Positions 1-14,573 are shown, counted from the first letter of the stretch. The stretch is 64,000 nt of DNA from Rotaria socialis (GCA_905331475.1 CAJNYU010002679.1:288221-352220); one strand, 5' to 3'. The notes: generated by a model from the sequence alone, not told the origin. Numbers and translations: made by a program.

Positions 1-474
1 GCAAAATGAAAAGAAACAGACGCAAGTGTAGATAAACAGCAAGATTTGAATAAAAGACAGAAACAAAGAAAAAGAAGTTCGAACAAAAGCAAAAAAAACT
101 AAACGATTATGAATAATGAACATAAGAGATATATTGTGCACCGGGGCAATCGCATACACACACGCGCACATATGACAAATAGAAAACAGCGATTAATAGA
201 ATGTGAAAAACCAATCATACATACAAATGTACATTGAAAAACAAATTTAAAACAAGCAAACAAACAAACAAACAAGGGTGTCGCACATCCAATTTAGACG
301 AAGACTCATAAAAAAATGATAAGTGAGATTCACTGTAATTTCTTTTCTTTTTCTAAAATAATAGAATATGAACTGTCAACACACTTGACCGGACAAAATG
401 AGAAAATACTGTTTTTAATACTGTGTATCGATATTTTCTGTTGTTTCGTATTTAAGTAAGGTAAATCACATATA
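1..474. other. 3' flank of the SoxD gene, no gene seen
   Basis: A-rich sequence with short CA-rich and (CAAA)n runs near 254-275 and no convincing open frame. It lies downstream of the SoxD stop codon and probably includes its 3' UTR. I did not pin down a poly(A) signal. Confidence 0.5.
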
Positions 475-3400
475 TTAATCAGCAAAAATAAGCGCCTTTT
501 GAGAATTGTTACTACCATCTGTACTACATTCATCATCATCCACAGCCTCATCATCATCATCATCGTCGTCATCCTCTTTTATACCTACATGATAATAATA
601 ATTATATCTATTAGCAAGGAACAGAAACAGAATATTTACTTCGAAAATGATTTCCATCAGGTGATGATGGATCATCAAATGAACTATGTTTTCGTTGTTT
701 TAACATTTGTTTATACTCCGACCTACATAAAAGTATAGAAGAACGAATAAATTATTCAATATCTTAATTATCTATTGAGCAGATGATAAGATTAAAACTT
801 ACCAACGCATTTTCTTACCGTCGATGACACAAGTTCTTTTTGGTCGAGGTCTGAAAATTACACAAAATAATAATCTATATAAGTAAAACAGGTCAGCGAG
901 GAAATAGTATTACCTGTATCGATAATCAGGATATTTTTCCATGTGAACTTTACTTAAACGTGATTGTTCTTCATAATAGGGTTGTTTTTCTTCGTTACTC
1001 ATTGCTTTCCATCGAGCACCTAAGATTTTGCTTATACTTGAATTATGCATGTCTGGGCAAGCTTTTAAAATTTTTCGTCGTTCTTCACGTGCCCAAACCA
1101 TAAATGCATTCATAGGTCGTTTAATGTGATCGTTGGATGATATTGATGCTGGCGGTGTTGTACTCGTTCCATTGTTTCCATTGTTACTTGCTAAAATTGA
1201 TGAACTGTTTGGTGATGAATGTTGATGACCAGAATTTCTTTCTTTTCGATTTGTTGATCCATGACGAGCTATACGAGATACGTTTATACAGTTTATTTAG
1301 TTGTGTAAGATGATTGATATCTGTCCGATGAACATAAAGCTGAGTTTGTTCAGTATCTCATTACATTTTTCTTCTTCAATTAAAACTGACAAGTGAACTT
1401 GAGCTTTTCCTTCGAGTACGTAGAAAAGTTTTTTTAAGAACAACACTTGTCATTTGATTTAACACGCATTCAAACAAAAAAATCTCATTCACATAACTTA
1501 TTGATTCAACACATAAATATATTTTCTTTTCGTTTTCTTTTTTTCGATTGTGTATCTAATACATTATTTGAACAAATCGTAGATGAATATAATGATAGAT
1601 ACAAGTAAAATATTCAATTTACTTTATCGGCTTTTTTCAAATCAAGGTTTTCTATCAAATATTCATTAACGCGGATAACAAGGTTTTCTTATTTAATTAA
1701 AAATAGATTTGATATTAAAACGATTCGGGCAGAGATATACGTAGCTAGGCATGGAAAAATCACATTTGTTCACCATAGTATCCATTAGCACGAAAAAAGA
1801 TAAAGAATGATAAATACAAAAAGTATAAAGTCTATTTGTATGGGCACTATTCTCGTTACCAATATGAGGGCATATCGCAACCTTGTATCTTTTCTTCTCA
1901 TCGTATGGCCCTTTCTTCATTTTTTTTGTTCGTTCGCTTTTACATTTCAATATGTATATGATCGACTACTGTCTTTTTCCCTTTCTTTGGTTGTTTTTGT
2001 TATATGTCTTTTTTTCGTCGTATCATTACCAACCGACTCAATCGGAATGTGATTTGGTTGGACGGTTTACGTTTCTTTTTTTTTTTGACTATAGAAGACT
2101 ATTTTTTTAATATACAAATACTCTCGTCTTACCTAATGACGACTCTTTGTCAATAGATACATCGCGATAGTGATGGTTGTTGCTGTTGTTGTTGTTGTTG
2201 TTGTTGTTATTATTATTATTATTGTTATTATTATTATGGCTATTATTGTTATTCATGTATACTGTCTCATTTGATGATCTTGGTAAATTTGAATGATGAG
2301 AAGGGTGATTGGATGTAGGTGGGAAACCATACATATTTAGAGCTAATCAAAAACGAATAAGCATTAAAAATAAGTTAAAGTATATCTTTTAATTTACCAG
2401 CTACAAGTGAAGATGTCAATGCGCATCGAGAAGAGCCGTTTTCTCCATTTTTTGAGTTCTTAACATTAACATAAAGAGAAGAAAAATTGCAAAACAAGAA
2501 GAAAATTTTAAATTCTACATACCATAGGATCATTGAGTACCGATGGAGCTGCTATTTTCAAATGATTTTGGAAATGAGTCAGACTCGGAACTACCAAAGA
2601 TTATTACGAAAGAAAAATATAAGAAAAATCAAATACAAATAAATAAAGAAATCTTACCTGAAAATGGAGGAAAAAAGGGCTTTTCATAAAAAAGTGCCGC
2701 TTGAGACGGAAAAAGTGTTGATGCTAATGATAGATTTGCTGATGACGGTGATGGTGAACTGACCGTTGTTGTACTTGGACTCATTTCATCACTATTTGTT
2801 GACGCTACACGTGTTTGATGTCTTATTTTTGGCTTCGATAAATTTAATGGACTCGAATCATCATGATAATGATGATTATTCCTCGTTGAAGAATTTCTCT
2901 CATCATTATTGTCGTCTGCTGTTGTGTCAGTTATTTTTATTCTTTCACGTAAATGTTGTAAACTATCAATAAGACAATCAATAGTTGATATTAAATTTTC
3001 ATCATTATTATCAAGTTGTTTTTCTTCCAATAATGAACGTATTAAATTAAATATCATCGTTGTATTTGCTTTGGCTGTTGTGGTGGTATTTGTTGTTGTT
3101 GCTGATGATGATGTATTCGTTGGAATTGATGATAATTGAGGAACATTTTTTTCAATTTTAATACTATTAGGTATTATTGATAATGATGATGACGGTATGG
3201 ATGGTCGAGATATTTTTGATGATGGAACATTTTTGCGACGTTTTCGTTGCGGCTGATTTGCATCCGGTGGTATTTCTTTTGTTTTCAAATGAGATTCAAT
3301 TACAGGAGTTGCACTAGTTGAATTTGTTTCGTTATTTTGAATGATGCTGTTGTTGTTATTAGTACTTGGTGATGTAGGTGTTATAAATTCATCATGATGA

Positions 3401-3757
3401 GTGTTTGACTCAATTTGATCACCATTTGATTCTTGATTATTTGATACTGGCGAGCCATTACTTGTATTGACATCTGTCAAAATTAATAGTTCGATTAGAT
3501 TATATTCTTGAGAACATGAAAAATCAAACGGAACATAGAAACTATTAGAAATACTTACTGTCATTATGATCATGGGACGGAGAATTATGAATATTAACAA
3601 TTTTCTTCGATGACAGTCGATTAAGCAATTGTTCTGTTTTAATATGTTTCGCTGTTGTCATTGATGACATCGTCGTTGGTCCATCTCCTGCACATAATGA
3701 TGTTGTCGACGAAGATGAATCGAATTGATCAAAATCACACTTTCGTTTAAACGACAT
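475..3757 (-). CDS. SoxD-family HMG-box transcription factor (SOX5/6/13-like)
   Basis: A nuclear, sequence-specific DNA-binding protein. The HMG box (910-1113 plus the start of the next exon) begins with [18 protein letters not shown] and includes [19 protein letters not shown], then [14 protein letters not shown] and [15 protein letters not shown], the SoxD signature. Reading down the minus strand, exons include 3559-3757 (start [11 protein letters not shown]), 2658-3473 (Ser/Thr/Asn-rich), a short exon near 2521-2590 with the SoxD-like stretch [20 protein letters not shown], a poly-Asn exon (2138-2340), the HMG exon, a small exon near 790-852 and two terminal exons. The last one encodes an Asp/Glu-rich tail and ends at 475. 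Introns follow GT..AG with in-frame joins. A splice acceptor lies just 5' of the start codon (about 3773), so at least one upstream non-coding exon is likely. I did not see a clear leucine-zipper coiled coil like that of vertebrate SoxD proteins. Assignment to SoxD is firm; which vertebrate paralogue it matches is not decidable. Confidence 0.93.
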
Positions 3758-3773
3758 TAATTAAAGTATTATC

Positions 3774-3810
3774 TATAAAAATAAAAATAAAAATAAAAAT
3801 AAAAATAAAA
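3774..3810. repeat. (AAAAT)n microsatellite
   Basis: About six copies of an ATAAA-type unit immediately upstream of the putative splice acceptor before the SoxD start codon. Confidence 0.85.
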
Positions 3811-4951
3811 TGCTTTAGTTCTGTCTCGTGTAAAATAGTAAATTGAGATAAACGAACGTACTTGTATGATTATGCTTATACCGATGCAAGTCAACCATTA
3901 CACTGACTACCAACTGACAACAATAACAACGAGGAGAAAAACGGACATATAGACAGAGGAACAAGAAAGAAGACAATAGCTGCCTTATCGAATCAAGTTC
4001 ACGGATCAAAATCAGCTAACACAAAAGCGTGTCGATAGCAGCGGTAGCGCGAATCATATTCAAAACAAAGACACGCACGCGTATACACAAAAGGAAAACA
4101 GAGGCATCTGCTTGCGTTCCATTGATATATAGCTAGTCATTTTCTGTTGGACACATTGAACGATAGGAGTAAGAAATAAAAAGAAAGAACAATGGAAAAT
4201 CAGAAGAGAGATAGAAAGCAACTTGCGAAAAAAAATCTCTTTTATTCTTTACTCTTTTCTCTTTTGCTCAATGTTAATCGGCGCATTCAAGTGTCATGTT
4301 GATCCTCACTGAAGATAACAACAACGACGACGACGATAATGCTAATATCATCGCATCGATGCAAAGTCACAGCGTCGATTGCCATGTAAAATATATAAAT
4401 ATATGTATTTATATATATTCATCTAAATTTATATCAATTGATGAAAGAAAATGAATGAAACCTTACTATTGCTCTTTTTTCTTTTTCTTCTCAATTGAAA
4501 TCGATAGATTTAAAGGTAAAGATTTGTTCGGTTGCTCGGACGGGTAATTTATAATACGTGAGAACCGCTTTTATTAATAAAAAAAAAAAAAAAAACGAGT
4601 AAAAGAAAAGAGAAAAATCTTGTGTTCGTTTTGTCTCTGCGTTTCCTCTTAACTCATGTTAAAAAAAGAATAAGTAGAAAAAGAAGACGAAGAAAAAAAA
4701 GTGGCATTGCATTAGCTTATTATACTAAGCAAGGATCAGTCCGTGAAGACAGGAGACACAATAGAACGACGATGTATAAATATATATATATATATATATA
4801 TACATAACGCATGCGTTTGTGAATATATAAAATAATTTAATATGATTATAGGTATGTTAAAGAACGTCCACAAACAACAATCAAAAGGTAAAATGACGAG
4901 AAAAGTAAGAAGAAAAGCGAAGAAATATCTACATTGAATATATAAAAATTG

Positions 4952-4952
<1 letters not shown>

Positions 4953-4990
<38 letters not shown>
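4953..4990. repeat. (ATC)n microsatellite
   Basis: About twelve uninterrupted ATC units. Read on the minus strand they give an artefactual poly-Met frame. Confidence 0.95.
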
Positions 4991-4992
<2 letters not shown>

Positions 4993-5274
4993 GGATTGTA
5001 TACGAATATGTACATGTACATGTAAGCGCATTCATGGTTGGCCTTGGTTGTACGATACACAAGCATAATTGTGAAACGATGTCAATCTTTTCTTTCCCTC
5101 CGTGTCTTTCTGTCTCTCTCTCTAATTACCTGTGTCCATCCCATTAAGTTGACAGGAGGAAAAAAAAGTCGATTTAGAACTATTATTGATCTTCTTCTCT
5201 TTCTTTTTTTCTCTTTACGAGTTGCTTCACACAATATGAGGCTGATCAAGTGAAACAAATCTAGTGAAGCGAGT

Positions 5275-5279
<5 letters not shown>

Positions 5280-5307
<28 letters not shown>
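5280..5307. repeat. (AG)n microsatellite
   Basis: About fourteen uninterrupted AG units in a purine-rich segment, followed some 60 bases later by a short (TA)n run. Confidence 0.95.
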
Positions 5308-5311
<4 letters not shown>

Positions 5312-5593
5312 AGAGAGACATACAGAAAAAGAAAATCTTCACACTTCTAATGCAAACTTTTATTGAATATATATATATATATATTTCATTGCATTGCACG
5401 CAAGTGCTTGGCGTGCGCACGTACACAACCGTAAGAATAACATTCTGCTCGTTTTAATACTCGTTTGGCTTATGTATATGTATAATATATATTTATATAT
5501 GCTGCTGACAATGACTATTGATTATTTACACGGGAAGTGAAACCTTATGTGAACAACATTACTCGCCAAAGGACAGAAAGAAGAAAGACTAGA

Positions 5594-5594
<1 letters not shown>

Positions 5595-5629
<35 letters not shown>
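5595..5629. repeat. (AAT)n microsatellite
   Basis: About eleven uninterrupted AAT/ATA units. Confidence 0.95.
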
Positions 5630-8388
5630 GTTGTTGCAATTATATGTAGGTGTATGAGAAAGAAAAGAGAACGAGAGTAAAGAAAGAGAACAAACGATCG
5701 AACACGATAAGTAATATGTATGTGTATATGGCGTGTATTTTAGATATTCAATAAAGAGGAGCCTGTTTCTTCTCTCTATTCATTACCTGTATGTCTATCT
5801 GTGAGAATGACAAGGCAATGAGGTAGAAGTTAATGGAGTGTGAAAGCCGTCCAAGACGGATGAAAAATGTCACATTTTCTTTCTCGTTTTTTTTTCGTCT
5901 TTATAAATGGCGGATGTTTAACGCGCGCAAGACACTCTTTACTCTTGTTGCACTATACCCGGATTTTAGTTTTATTCACATAATTGATATTGTCACACAC
6001 ATACACAGTCGCAACCCATTGTTTTTACGACTAGTAATAGTTATATGTTACTAGTATTCTTTTTTTTATATGTTTGGTTGTTGAAATTTGTTCTCTCTTT
6101 TTCTTCGACTAATGATATGTTCAAACATCTACACACATATATTTACAACGCCAGCAACAACCGAAGAAAAAAAAAACGAATAAGAGGGATATTTAAATAT
6201 AAGTAACAATTAGATATGTAATATATACAATTTAATATGAACATCTCGACTCGTAAAGACATAAATCCCTCTAACATGATGGTGAGACTATAGTTGCTTA
6301 CCCTGTTATACAACGTCTTTTTGCACGAAGGTCTTGCCTAGTAAAATAAATCGATGATTGAATAGTATATATGATTGTCCGTATGTTATTGTCGTAGAGA
6401 AATACTTTTGCTTATTTTTCTGCTTCTGACGCTTTACTCTTTTTGTGGCTGCTGCTGTTGTTGTTGTTGTTGGGGCTGCTGTTGCCGATGTACGAATCGA
6501 ACGTCAATCGAGTGTACAAAACAAAATTGTTACCACTAATAGCAGCTATGAATGTAGAAGTGGTGTTGGTGGTGAATACACCTAGGTACTGTGATTATGT
6601 GTGTGTGTGAGTAGTCGTTTTCCCCCCTCTCTCTTTTCTTTTCTATTAAGAATCTATTGTTCGGGATGTGTGTCGAGCGCGTAATATGACGGTGACGCGC
6701 AAGACTTGTTCTTTACCGCTGCTGACACAATACACTCCTCTATTTTTCTCTCTGTCTGTCTTTCCTTTTTACGCTCGACTTCACATCATCATCTATATTC
6801 AATTGCACCGTTGTGTATGCATGTACACATACCTAACACAATGCACATCATCACTATTCTACGTATAATATTCATACAAACTGATTTTGTACATAAAACA
6901 TACTCATGTTTGATAAACTGCACTACTCACTTATTCTTTCACGTGCGCACACAGATATAAATCCTAGCATTCGGGTAGAAAATCGCCTGACCGACTACGA
7001 TAATATAACTCGCATTGTTTCTTTCATCTTTCTTTCAAGTTGAAGAAAGATACCCTAGTCTTCTTTTTTTCTTTTTCTTTTTCTTTTCTCCTTTTTCCGA
7101 CTTGACATAACACGAACAATAGAAAGACAACGATCTTCTTTTCATCCGTCTGTGGAGCAATGGCATTATTAAATCTCTCTTGTCATCAGGTGTCATGGAG
7201 AGAGATACAAAGAGAGCGAGAGCGAAAGAAAAAAAAAGTAATTTCTACTAAAAAAAGACAGCCGGAATAACAGCCGTCACCATCATCGTTACTGATTTTA
7301 TTTATTCATTACAATGCATAGACAACATATGTGTAGCTTTTTATTCTCTCGAGTATATGTAACAATCAATTTTAATCGGTCTTTATTACTATAATTTGTA
7401 CATCACTAGGTCTAACTTCTTCATTTCTCTACTGATCAGTGGTGAGTGTGAAAAACTTGACAATCTCAAGGATGTACATATGCATGCGAATGTGTCAATT
7501 TTCGAGTAACTTACAATAAGAAACAAAAAATAAAACGAGAATCATCATACCTGTCTTCTTGTCACAGTAACAGATTTTCTATTATTACCATTTAACATCA
7601 GTGATTTTCTCTACTCACTCACTCTCTCTCTCCCTCTCGCTACTCATTCGGCGCATCCTCTTTCTTCTTCGTCATCTTTTTCTTCGTCTTCGTTTCCTCT
7701 TTATATATATATATATATATTTTTATTTTTTTTTGAATAATGCGTGCATACAACAAAAACCTCACAGGTTTTCTCTCTTGCCTCTCTTCTCACTCGCCTC
7801 CTTGTTCCATTGTCAATTGTCCAACATCATGTCATTATCCGCTAAGTTGAAGACAGACGTGCACACGCCGTGTGTTGTGCCATAACATAGGGAGCGCCCA
7901 TTGTTTCGCTTCCCGTCATCGTCTAATATTTAATTTTTTTTTCTTCTTTCTTGTCGCTTGCCTTCCACTCAAAGAAATTCAATAATAAACATGGCCAAAA
8001 GTAAGAAAGAAAGCAAAAGAGAGGACAAAGCGAAAATGACGATGATGTTGTTATTATTATTATATTCAAGTAAAAGAGAAAGATTATGTATGTCTTGAAG
8101 CATTTTAATTCAACTCTTATAAGATGAATAGGACAAACTTCCTTTTGTTTTAAGAGAAAAAAAATGAATCGTGATTACTTCGTGTATGTTAAACATTTGA
8201 AAAAGAAAAAGAAAAACGAAGTATTTAAGTGAAATATTTAGCTAGTTATTTTACCTGTCATGAAATATGGACAACAAAGGAGAAAAAAAGAGATTGTGCA
8301 TAACACCATGAATAAAGCGAGATGAATGCCTAAGAAAAAAAAAAGGTGGTAGAAAATTATAGACACATAAGTAGATGTGACAATATTG

Positions 8389-8438
8389 GTGTGTGTGTGT
8401 GTGTGTGTGCGTTTGCAGTATATATATATATATATATA
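8389..8438. repeat. (GT)n followed by (TA)n compound microsatellite
   Basis: A run of about ten GT units at 8389-8409, a short spacer, then about ten TA units. Alternating purine/pyrimidine tracts of this kind can adopt non-B DNA. Confidence 0.9.
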
Positions 8439-8624
8439 AATGCGCGTTTTGAAAAGATTTTCAACCACAATAGAGCATATATACACATAAGAGTAAGAGA
8501 AAAAAAGGAAGGAATAAAAGAGAAGAAAAAAAAGAAGAAGAAGAAGAAGGAGGTACGATTGTACAATATCGTGTGTATGCCGAAGGTGGCATGTATGTAT
8601 GCATTGTCCCTTGTTTGGAAGAAA

Positions 8625-8652
8625 GAATGAATGAATGAATGAATGAATGAAT
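8625..8652. repeat. (GAAT)n tetranucleotide microsatellite
   Basis: Seven uninterrupted GAAT units. Confidence 0.9.
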
Positions 8653-10170
8653 TGTACGAATGAATGGAACTGCTCGTTATGCATTACGATCTCAAGGCAA
8701 ACGAGTGTGCACAAACGAATAATTGAGGGAGAGAGGGAAAAAGCGAATAAGCGATTATAAACACTAGCTCGAAGCAATTTTCAGAACAAACAGGCACAGA
8801 ATAGAATACCGTTACAATAATCCTGTTTAGATGGTATGGTATTGTATTCTAATCTCTTTGCAACATACACGTCAGAGCGCCTGCTGTTGATGGTATGGTG
8901 CTAATTTTTTCTTTGCCTGGTTGATTGTAGCTGGCAATGATATGAATACTTTCACCCGTTTATACAAGGACAATACAATACAGGGTGGTGATGGACAGAG
9001 GCAAGCAGGCACAGCAAATCAAGAAGAGAAAACGAGAAAAAAAAAGAAAACAAAGACGTGTTGATGAGTTAATTATTGCTAAAGATTTTCGCCCCGACTC
9101 TTTTTCTTTGTGTCGACAATGACGACTGACAAGGCAAAGGCGTCTATATAAAAAAAAAAAAAACCTAGAAGAAGCAAGACGAAAAAGAGAAGAAACCTAT
9201 TGTTGATATATGGCCATTTACAGATGCTAAGTAGAATGCAACTTAGTTTATAATAAAGAAAATTTACATGAAAGGAAACAAAACAAAAAGTATTTACCTG
9301 CTTCAATATAAGTTTGAATCAGAAGAAAATTAGCATTTGTCGTACGAGTAATAAAATGGTATTGACCTTTTTTTTTTGCTATAAAGAAGCCTTAATTTAT
9401 ATATGTATGTGCACAGTATGACGATACAATGCGAAGCCTAACAACGAGAACACATAGTAGCTCTAACTGTCGAAAAGAGTGTGAAACATTGTTGATGTTG
9501 GCTTATTGCATGCATTTATTACAAGAACAACAATACAGAGATGGTAAAAGGTTCTGTTGACATGATCGCAACATTAATCGTCATAAATGAGTTGTAATAT
9601 GCTTTTATTCAGATGACGATGAGAAAAGCGAAATTCAGATTTTTCAAAAAAGTTCTATCTTCATCTTTCAACAGTAATCTCGAAAGGTCAAATGCCAATT
9701 TATACAGATACGCATAGATGTAGACAAAAAAAGAAAAAGAAAAAGAAAGTATGATCTCCTCCTTTATACAAATAATAAAGGACAACTGTGTGATGGATAT
9801 GTATAAAGCTATGTGGTTATATAGAATCATCATCTATCTCCTCAACATTTCAACTATGCCATCATGATCAATCATATACAATTTGTATGTTATCCTAGTA
9901 TAGCATTAGTAGACAACGACAAGAGAAACAACATAGTTTTGTCTTCGTCATGAACGGACTATTTTTCTCTTATGAGCAACACTAATACATGGTAGTTTAT
10001 AACGGTGTGTATATTGTTGACAAGTAAGGACAAGATGGACTCGTATAATACACGTACACATATCTCTATAGATAAATATAGACTATCGTTTATCTCATGT
10101 AGATGTATAGAATATCGATTCTAGATGAATGTCAAAAAATCCGCATAGAAAGATGATGTTAGTAGTAGTA

Positions 10171-10190
10171 GTCAGTCAGTCAGTCAGTCA
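10171..10190. repeat. (GTCA)n tetranucleotide microsatellite
   Basis: Five GTCA units preceded directly by a short (AGT)n run. Confidence 0.9.
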
Positions 10191-12370
10191 ACCAGCCAAT
10201 CCCGGAGAAAATTGACAATGAAACAAGTTACTTTTAACAATTTTGCTTTTTCCTCACAGTGAACTTAGAAAAAGAATAATTATAAAAGAACAAGAACAAC
10301 AAGTAGACATTATTACTATTGAAACAAAAATGAATTATATCACTCGTGCGTATCTGTATGAGCGCAAATGCATGACACCTTAGAGAGATCTAATCATTAT
10401 AATCAACATACTTAAAATCTTTTTTTTTTCTTTCCCATTTCTGATCTGTTGCATTTAAAATACAATGATTCTAGTAGGACACGCACGAACTCACATACAC
10501 ATCGGTTCGGCAACATCGTATCCCATTGGACGTATGATCCTGTTACAACAAAAGGCCTTGTATAATGTAGTAAATCTATCACTACATAGATCTGTATATA
10601 TATATATATCTATTTATTTGCGTTAATTTTGATAGTCCTCACACGTCTCATTCATTAACCATGCACACATGCCCATAAATTCGCTCGCGCTGTTACGAGA
10701 ACGAGAATTGTGCATGTATATATGTCTCGCCCTCTTACTCTTGGTTTTCTTTCTCTCACATACAAATACTATTCTGTCTCTCCTTCTCATTGTTTATCGG
10801 TGCAGTACGTGCCTGAAAAATGAAAGTGATTGCATCAATACACGCCGCCCATTCATTCATCGTCATTGATCGTCATCGTCAGTGACATCAGTTACAGATC
10901 ATAATATTAGTTTGAATACGCGCACATACTTGCATATGAGAATAAAAATGAAAGATCGATCTTTGTCGAGTCCGATTTCTCTAAAGCTGCATTTATCACA
11001 TACAAAACTAGTTCTTATAAGAATCAGCAGTAATATTTCTGTTCTGTTATTGTTACGAATATCCTGTGTACTAATCTTTCTCTTTTTCTTGCTAAGTATT
11101 TGTTGTAATACAATCTGCACAGCGCCTGTTTGCTTGTCCTTCTCTCACTCTCACCCAAAGCTTATTGATACGCATTAAGGTTCGTAAGCAAGTAAGAAAG
11201 CAATTGTATATTCACACAAGCAAAAACCGACTGACTAACTGTGAATGGCATTGTAGTCCAACGGCAGGAGACAATTGTGAAAACGACAGAAGACAATTTG
11301 GTATATTCTGTCCATTAGGCAATTCAATACATGTAGTTGCAGAGGGAATTGTCAGTTGACCTTATTTTCGGCAATATTACTTTCACTAGAACTTTCCATT
11401 ACCATCACCAGCACCATCAGCAATATCATCGTCATAAATGATGATGATGTTGATGATAATAATGACAAAGAATAAGAGACAAGAAGAAAGGAAAATCAAG
11501 CTGAAGAAGAAAAAAAGCAAGAACGACCTGTTATCATCTATATACAGGATATACAAAAGCAACAAATGACATGGAAACTGCCATTAGCATAGACATAAGA
11601 ATCGGAAAGACAGCTAATGTATGCGACGAAACACCTTTTCTTTTTTTTTTGAAAGAGTCAAATCAAATAAAAAGACGATATGATCTCTCAATTAGCTCGA
11701 CAAGAATGCAAAGATAGAATACTTGAAAAATGAGAAAGAAAAAAGAATTTTGACTTCCGCTAAATTAGCAACGCGATCTAAATGATAATGAAATACTAGT
11801 ACTCAAAAATAACAATTGTGTCTCACATAAAATCTACCAGAACAAAAGACATGATGTACATGTTACCTGTATTTCTTCGTCTTCTTCTTCTTCATACTGT
11901 TCTCATCTGATATATAGCTACGTATGTTATCTTCATCTGTATGGATCGTATATGTATATACGAACCAGAACAATAGTTATTCTTCTCTTATCGCCATATT
12001 TCTAATCATAATCACTATATACAATTGGCAAAAGAGCAACAGTGTCAGTAGGGGTGCGTATGTATGTGTTAAAGAGAAAGGGTGCAAGAGAGATGAATAA
12101 TGGTATAAAAACAATAGCGCCTAATTACCTATTATCATCGGCCCGGAAACGACGACGAAGACGGCTGCTGTTTTTGTTGTTGTCAACTGGGTGTGCACAA
12201 GAGCGATAGCAGGCGGGTAAAAGTGAATAAGGAGCACATCGTCAAAAATGTTACTCTGATCACAGAGTTTTCTTTTTCATAACTCTTTATCCTACTACAT
12301 AGGAGGAGAGAGAGTGTGTGTGAGAGCACTGATGATGATTGTTGTCATTCGAGCGAGCAAAAAAAGAAAA

Positions 12371-12400
12371 GAGAGAGAGAGAGAGAGAAGAAGAAGAAGG
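12371..12400. repeat. (GA)n/(GAA)n microsatellite
   Basis: About nine GA units running into GAA units. They create an artefactual Ser/Leu-rich frame on the minus strand. Confidence 0.9.
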
Positions 12401-14573
12401 AAGTAAGCAGTTTGGCAGAAGAGAGAAAGGGAAAGAGTTAAGGAACATCCATTGACGATCGATGCGCACGATTGTCTTACCTCAAAAACAGACAAGAGTC
12501 TAAATGATTAGACTTATAAATTATTCCATCTGCATACATATATATATATATAATTGACAATTGACTCAACTTAGGAAAGTCAAACGACTCTAATACTACT
12601 GCTGCTACTCCTCTTGTCCATCTTATGCGATACTTCAAACGACCGTCTTTGTTCTATTCATATATTCATATACGCACTGGTGCTCGATTGCATCTTCCAT
12701 ACTAGTAATAGGATACTATCGTCACCGGTTTTACCACAGCTGTTGCTTTTGCTCGAATTCTCTTTCTTTTTATACCCCTCAAGATTGACAGTTGTCACGT
12801 CGTTGAGACTAAATAAAAGTTTATATAAATGCAACAAAGGTCCAGCAAAAAGAAAAAAAAGAAAATTCAGTCAAATCCTTCCTCAATCATATTTGTTTGA
12901 TACAATGAAAAAGATCGAATTCGAATTTTTACTTCGTATGCTGCCAATCGATAAACATTCTTCTATACACAATCATCTTTTGTTGGATACGAACTAAGCT
13001 TTAGAATTCAACGATATAATAGAACGAGATAGAGCCAGAACAAGTGTTGCTCTCCTTTATCCTATCGATTACAGATCTTCTTGAAGGCATATTTTGGCTT
13101 GTCTTATCCTTCATGCCATCGTGAAGTCTTTTTTTCTTCTCTTCTTGTTATCTCATTGTACAACAGTAAAGACGGCAAAAAACAGAAAGCGGTGCGAATG
13201 TCCTTGAGGCTAAACGCATACTACCATCATTGCGATACACAGGATGTTTTATGCTAGTTGAAATATTCCTGGCGGCACTTCTACTTGTGCAATTCGATCT
13301 CATGAAAATTGGTCATAGTCATTGTCGTCATATATAAGCTGATGTATGTATAAATGTTGATGATCAAATCATAAGTACATATTTATTTCTATAGGCACAT
13401 AAAAAGAAGAAAAAAAACGAAGAAAGAAAGAATGTCAAGAGAAGGGAAGGTACCTGACGTTGTTATCGGTTTCTTTCTCTCTTTTTTTTGTCTATATGGA
13501 CAAACATGCACATCAATTGAGAAAAAGATTATATTACATGCTAGTTTGCTTCCATCATTTTTTTCCCATAATTGTTACCGTGTCGCACATTTCGATGAGA
13601 GATCAACAGGATAAATGATCTATATCCTTGTGCGAACGAAGAAATATTATAACTGTTATTTCAAAGTAAGATAGATGAATGGAGATTGAAGACTGACGCA
13701 CATATGGCTATGTGTGGCGATCATATGAGTAGGATAACTTGACAGCGGCACCAGATTTCTCTTTGAACAGTTGCGATTATACGTACATTTATACAAATAT
13801 ATATATATATATATATATAGTTCTATGTATCTAGGATTATACTATCCTTTTTTTTCTTTTAACAGTTGTATACTAATTTATGTCACTCAAATTCTCGCAT
13901 GTACGATGTCAATCCTTTCAACTCTTTCCCATAAAACTATAACTATCATTCGATGTATCTGTATGCATTCATTAACTGTCTGTCGATTAATGACATAATG
14001 GTAAAGGGAGAGTGTGTGTGTGTGCAAATGTTAGATACGGAAAAAGTGTTGCTCTTATCGCGAGACACTTTGTGCACAATCTTCGATGTACGGAACAAAG
14101 ACGATCGTATTTCTTCTCTCAATTAGATCTGTATGTCTGCATGCGACCCAATCTGTATACCCCCTAAGTGAATGAGAGAAGGAAAAAAAGATAACACAAT
14201 AACATCAACATTGAGTATAAACGTATACTTGACCAAGAGGGGATATATTCTATATCTTCTTTTCTTGTCTCTAGTATTTTAACTTACGAAAGAGACCTAT
14301 TGAATTACGACGACATTCCCTGTACGATCGATGATAAAACATTTTCTATTTGACTGATTATTCTTCTAAAATATCACAAGATATATATTATTGTTCTATC
14401 TTTAGTTACGTATGTTATTTTTCAATATATATCAGAAATCAATATTACTGTCGAATACACATATCAGGTATCGCAAGAAAATGCGATAAAATACTTCAGT
14501 TTTAATTTCTCTTTGATTTAATAAAATTCAGTTATTTATACAAAAGAAAATTTATTAAAATTAAAATTAGATA

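Larger units (their letters stand above)
3758..14573. other. Gene-free 10.8 kb, microsatellite-rich; possible SoxD 5' UTR/regulatory domain
   Basis: No open frame here looks like protein. The longer ones (for example 8238-8777 minus) are artefacts of TA, pyrimidine and CA runs. The DNA holds many microsatellites and long purine/pyrimidine-biased stretches. The reverse-strand donor consensus CAG|GTAA (seen as TTACCTG on the plus strand) occurs at 5783, 8251, 9294 and 11863, all oriented for transcription towards the SoxD gene. Together with the acceptor just upstream of the SoxD start codon, this fits a long 5' UTR region with one or more distal first exons. Vertebrate SoxD genes also have long regulatory regions, but no individual enhancer can be named here. 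Confidence 0.45.

Noticed and set aside
8238-8777. A 179-codon minus-strand frame
   Set aside because: Made of Ser/Leu/Phe/Tyr runs from pyrimidine, CA and TA microsatellites; no domain, no splice context.
11165-11359. Short Cys-containing frame in the SoxD desert
   Set aside because: No splice partners or homology that I recognise; the length is within chance expectation.
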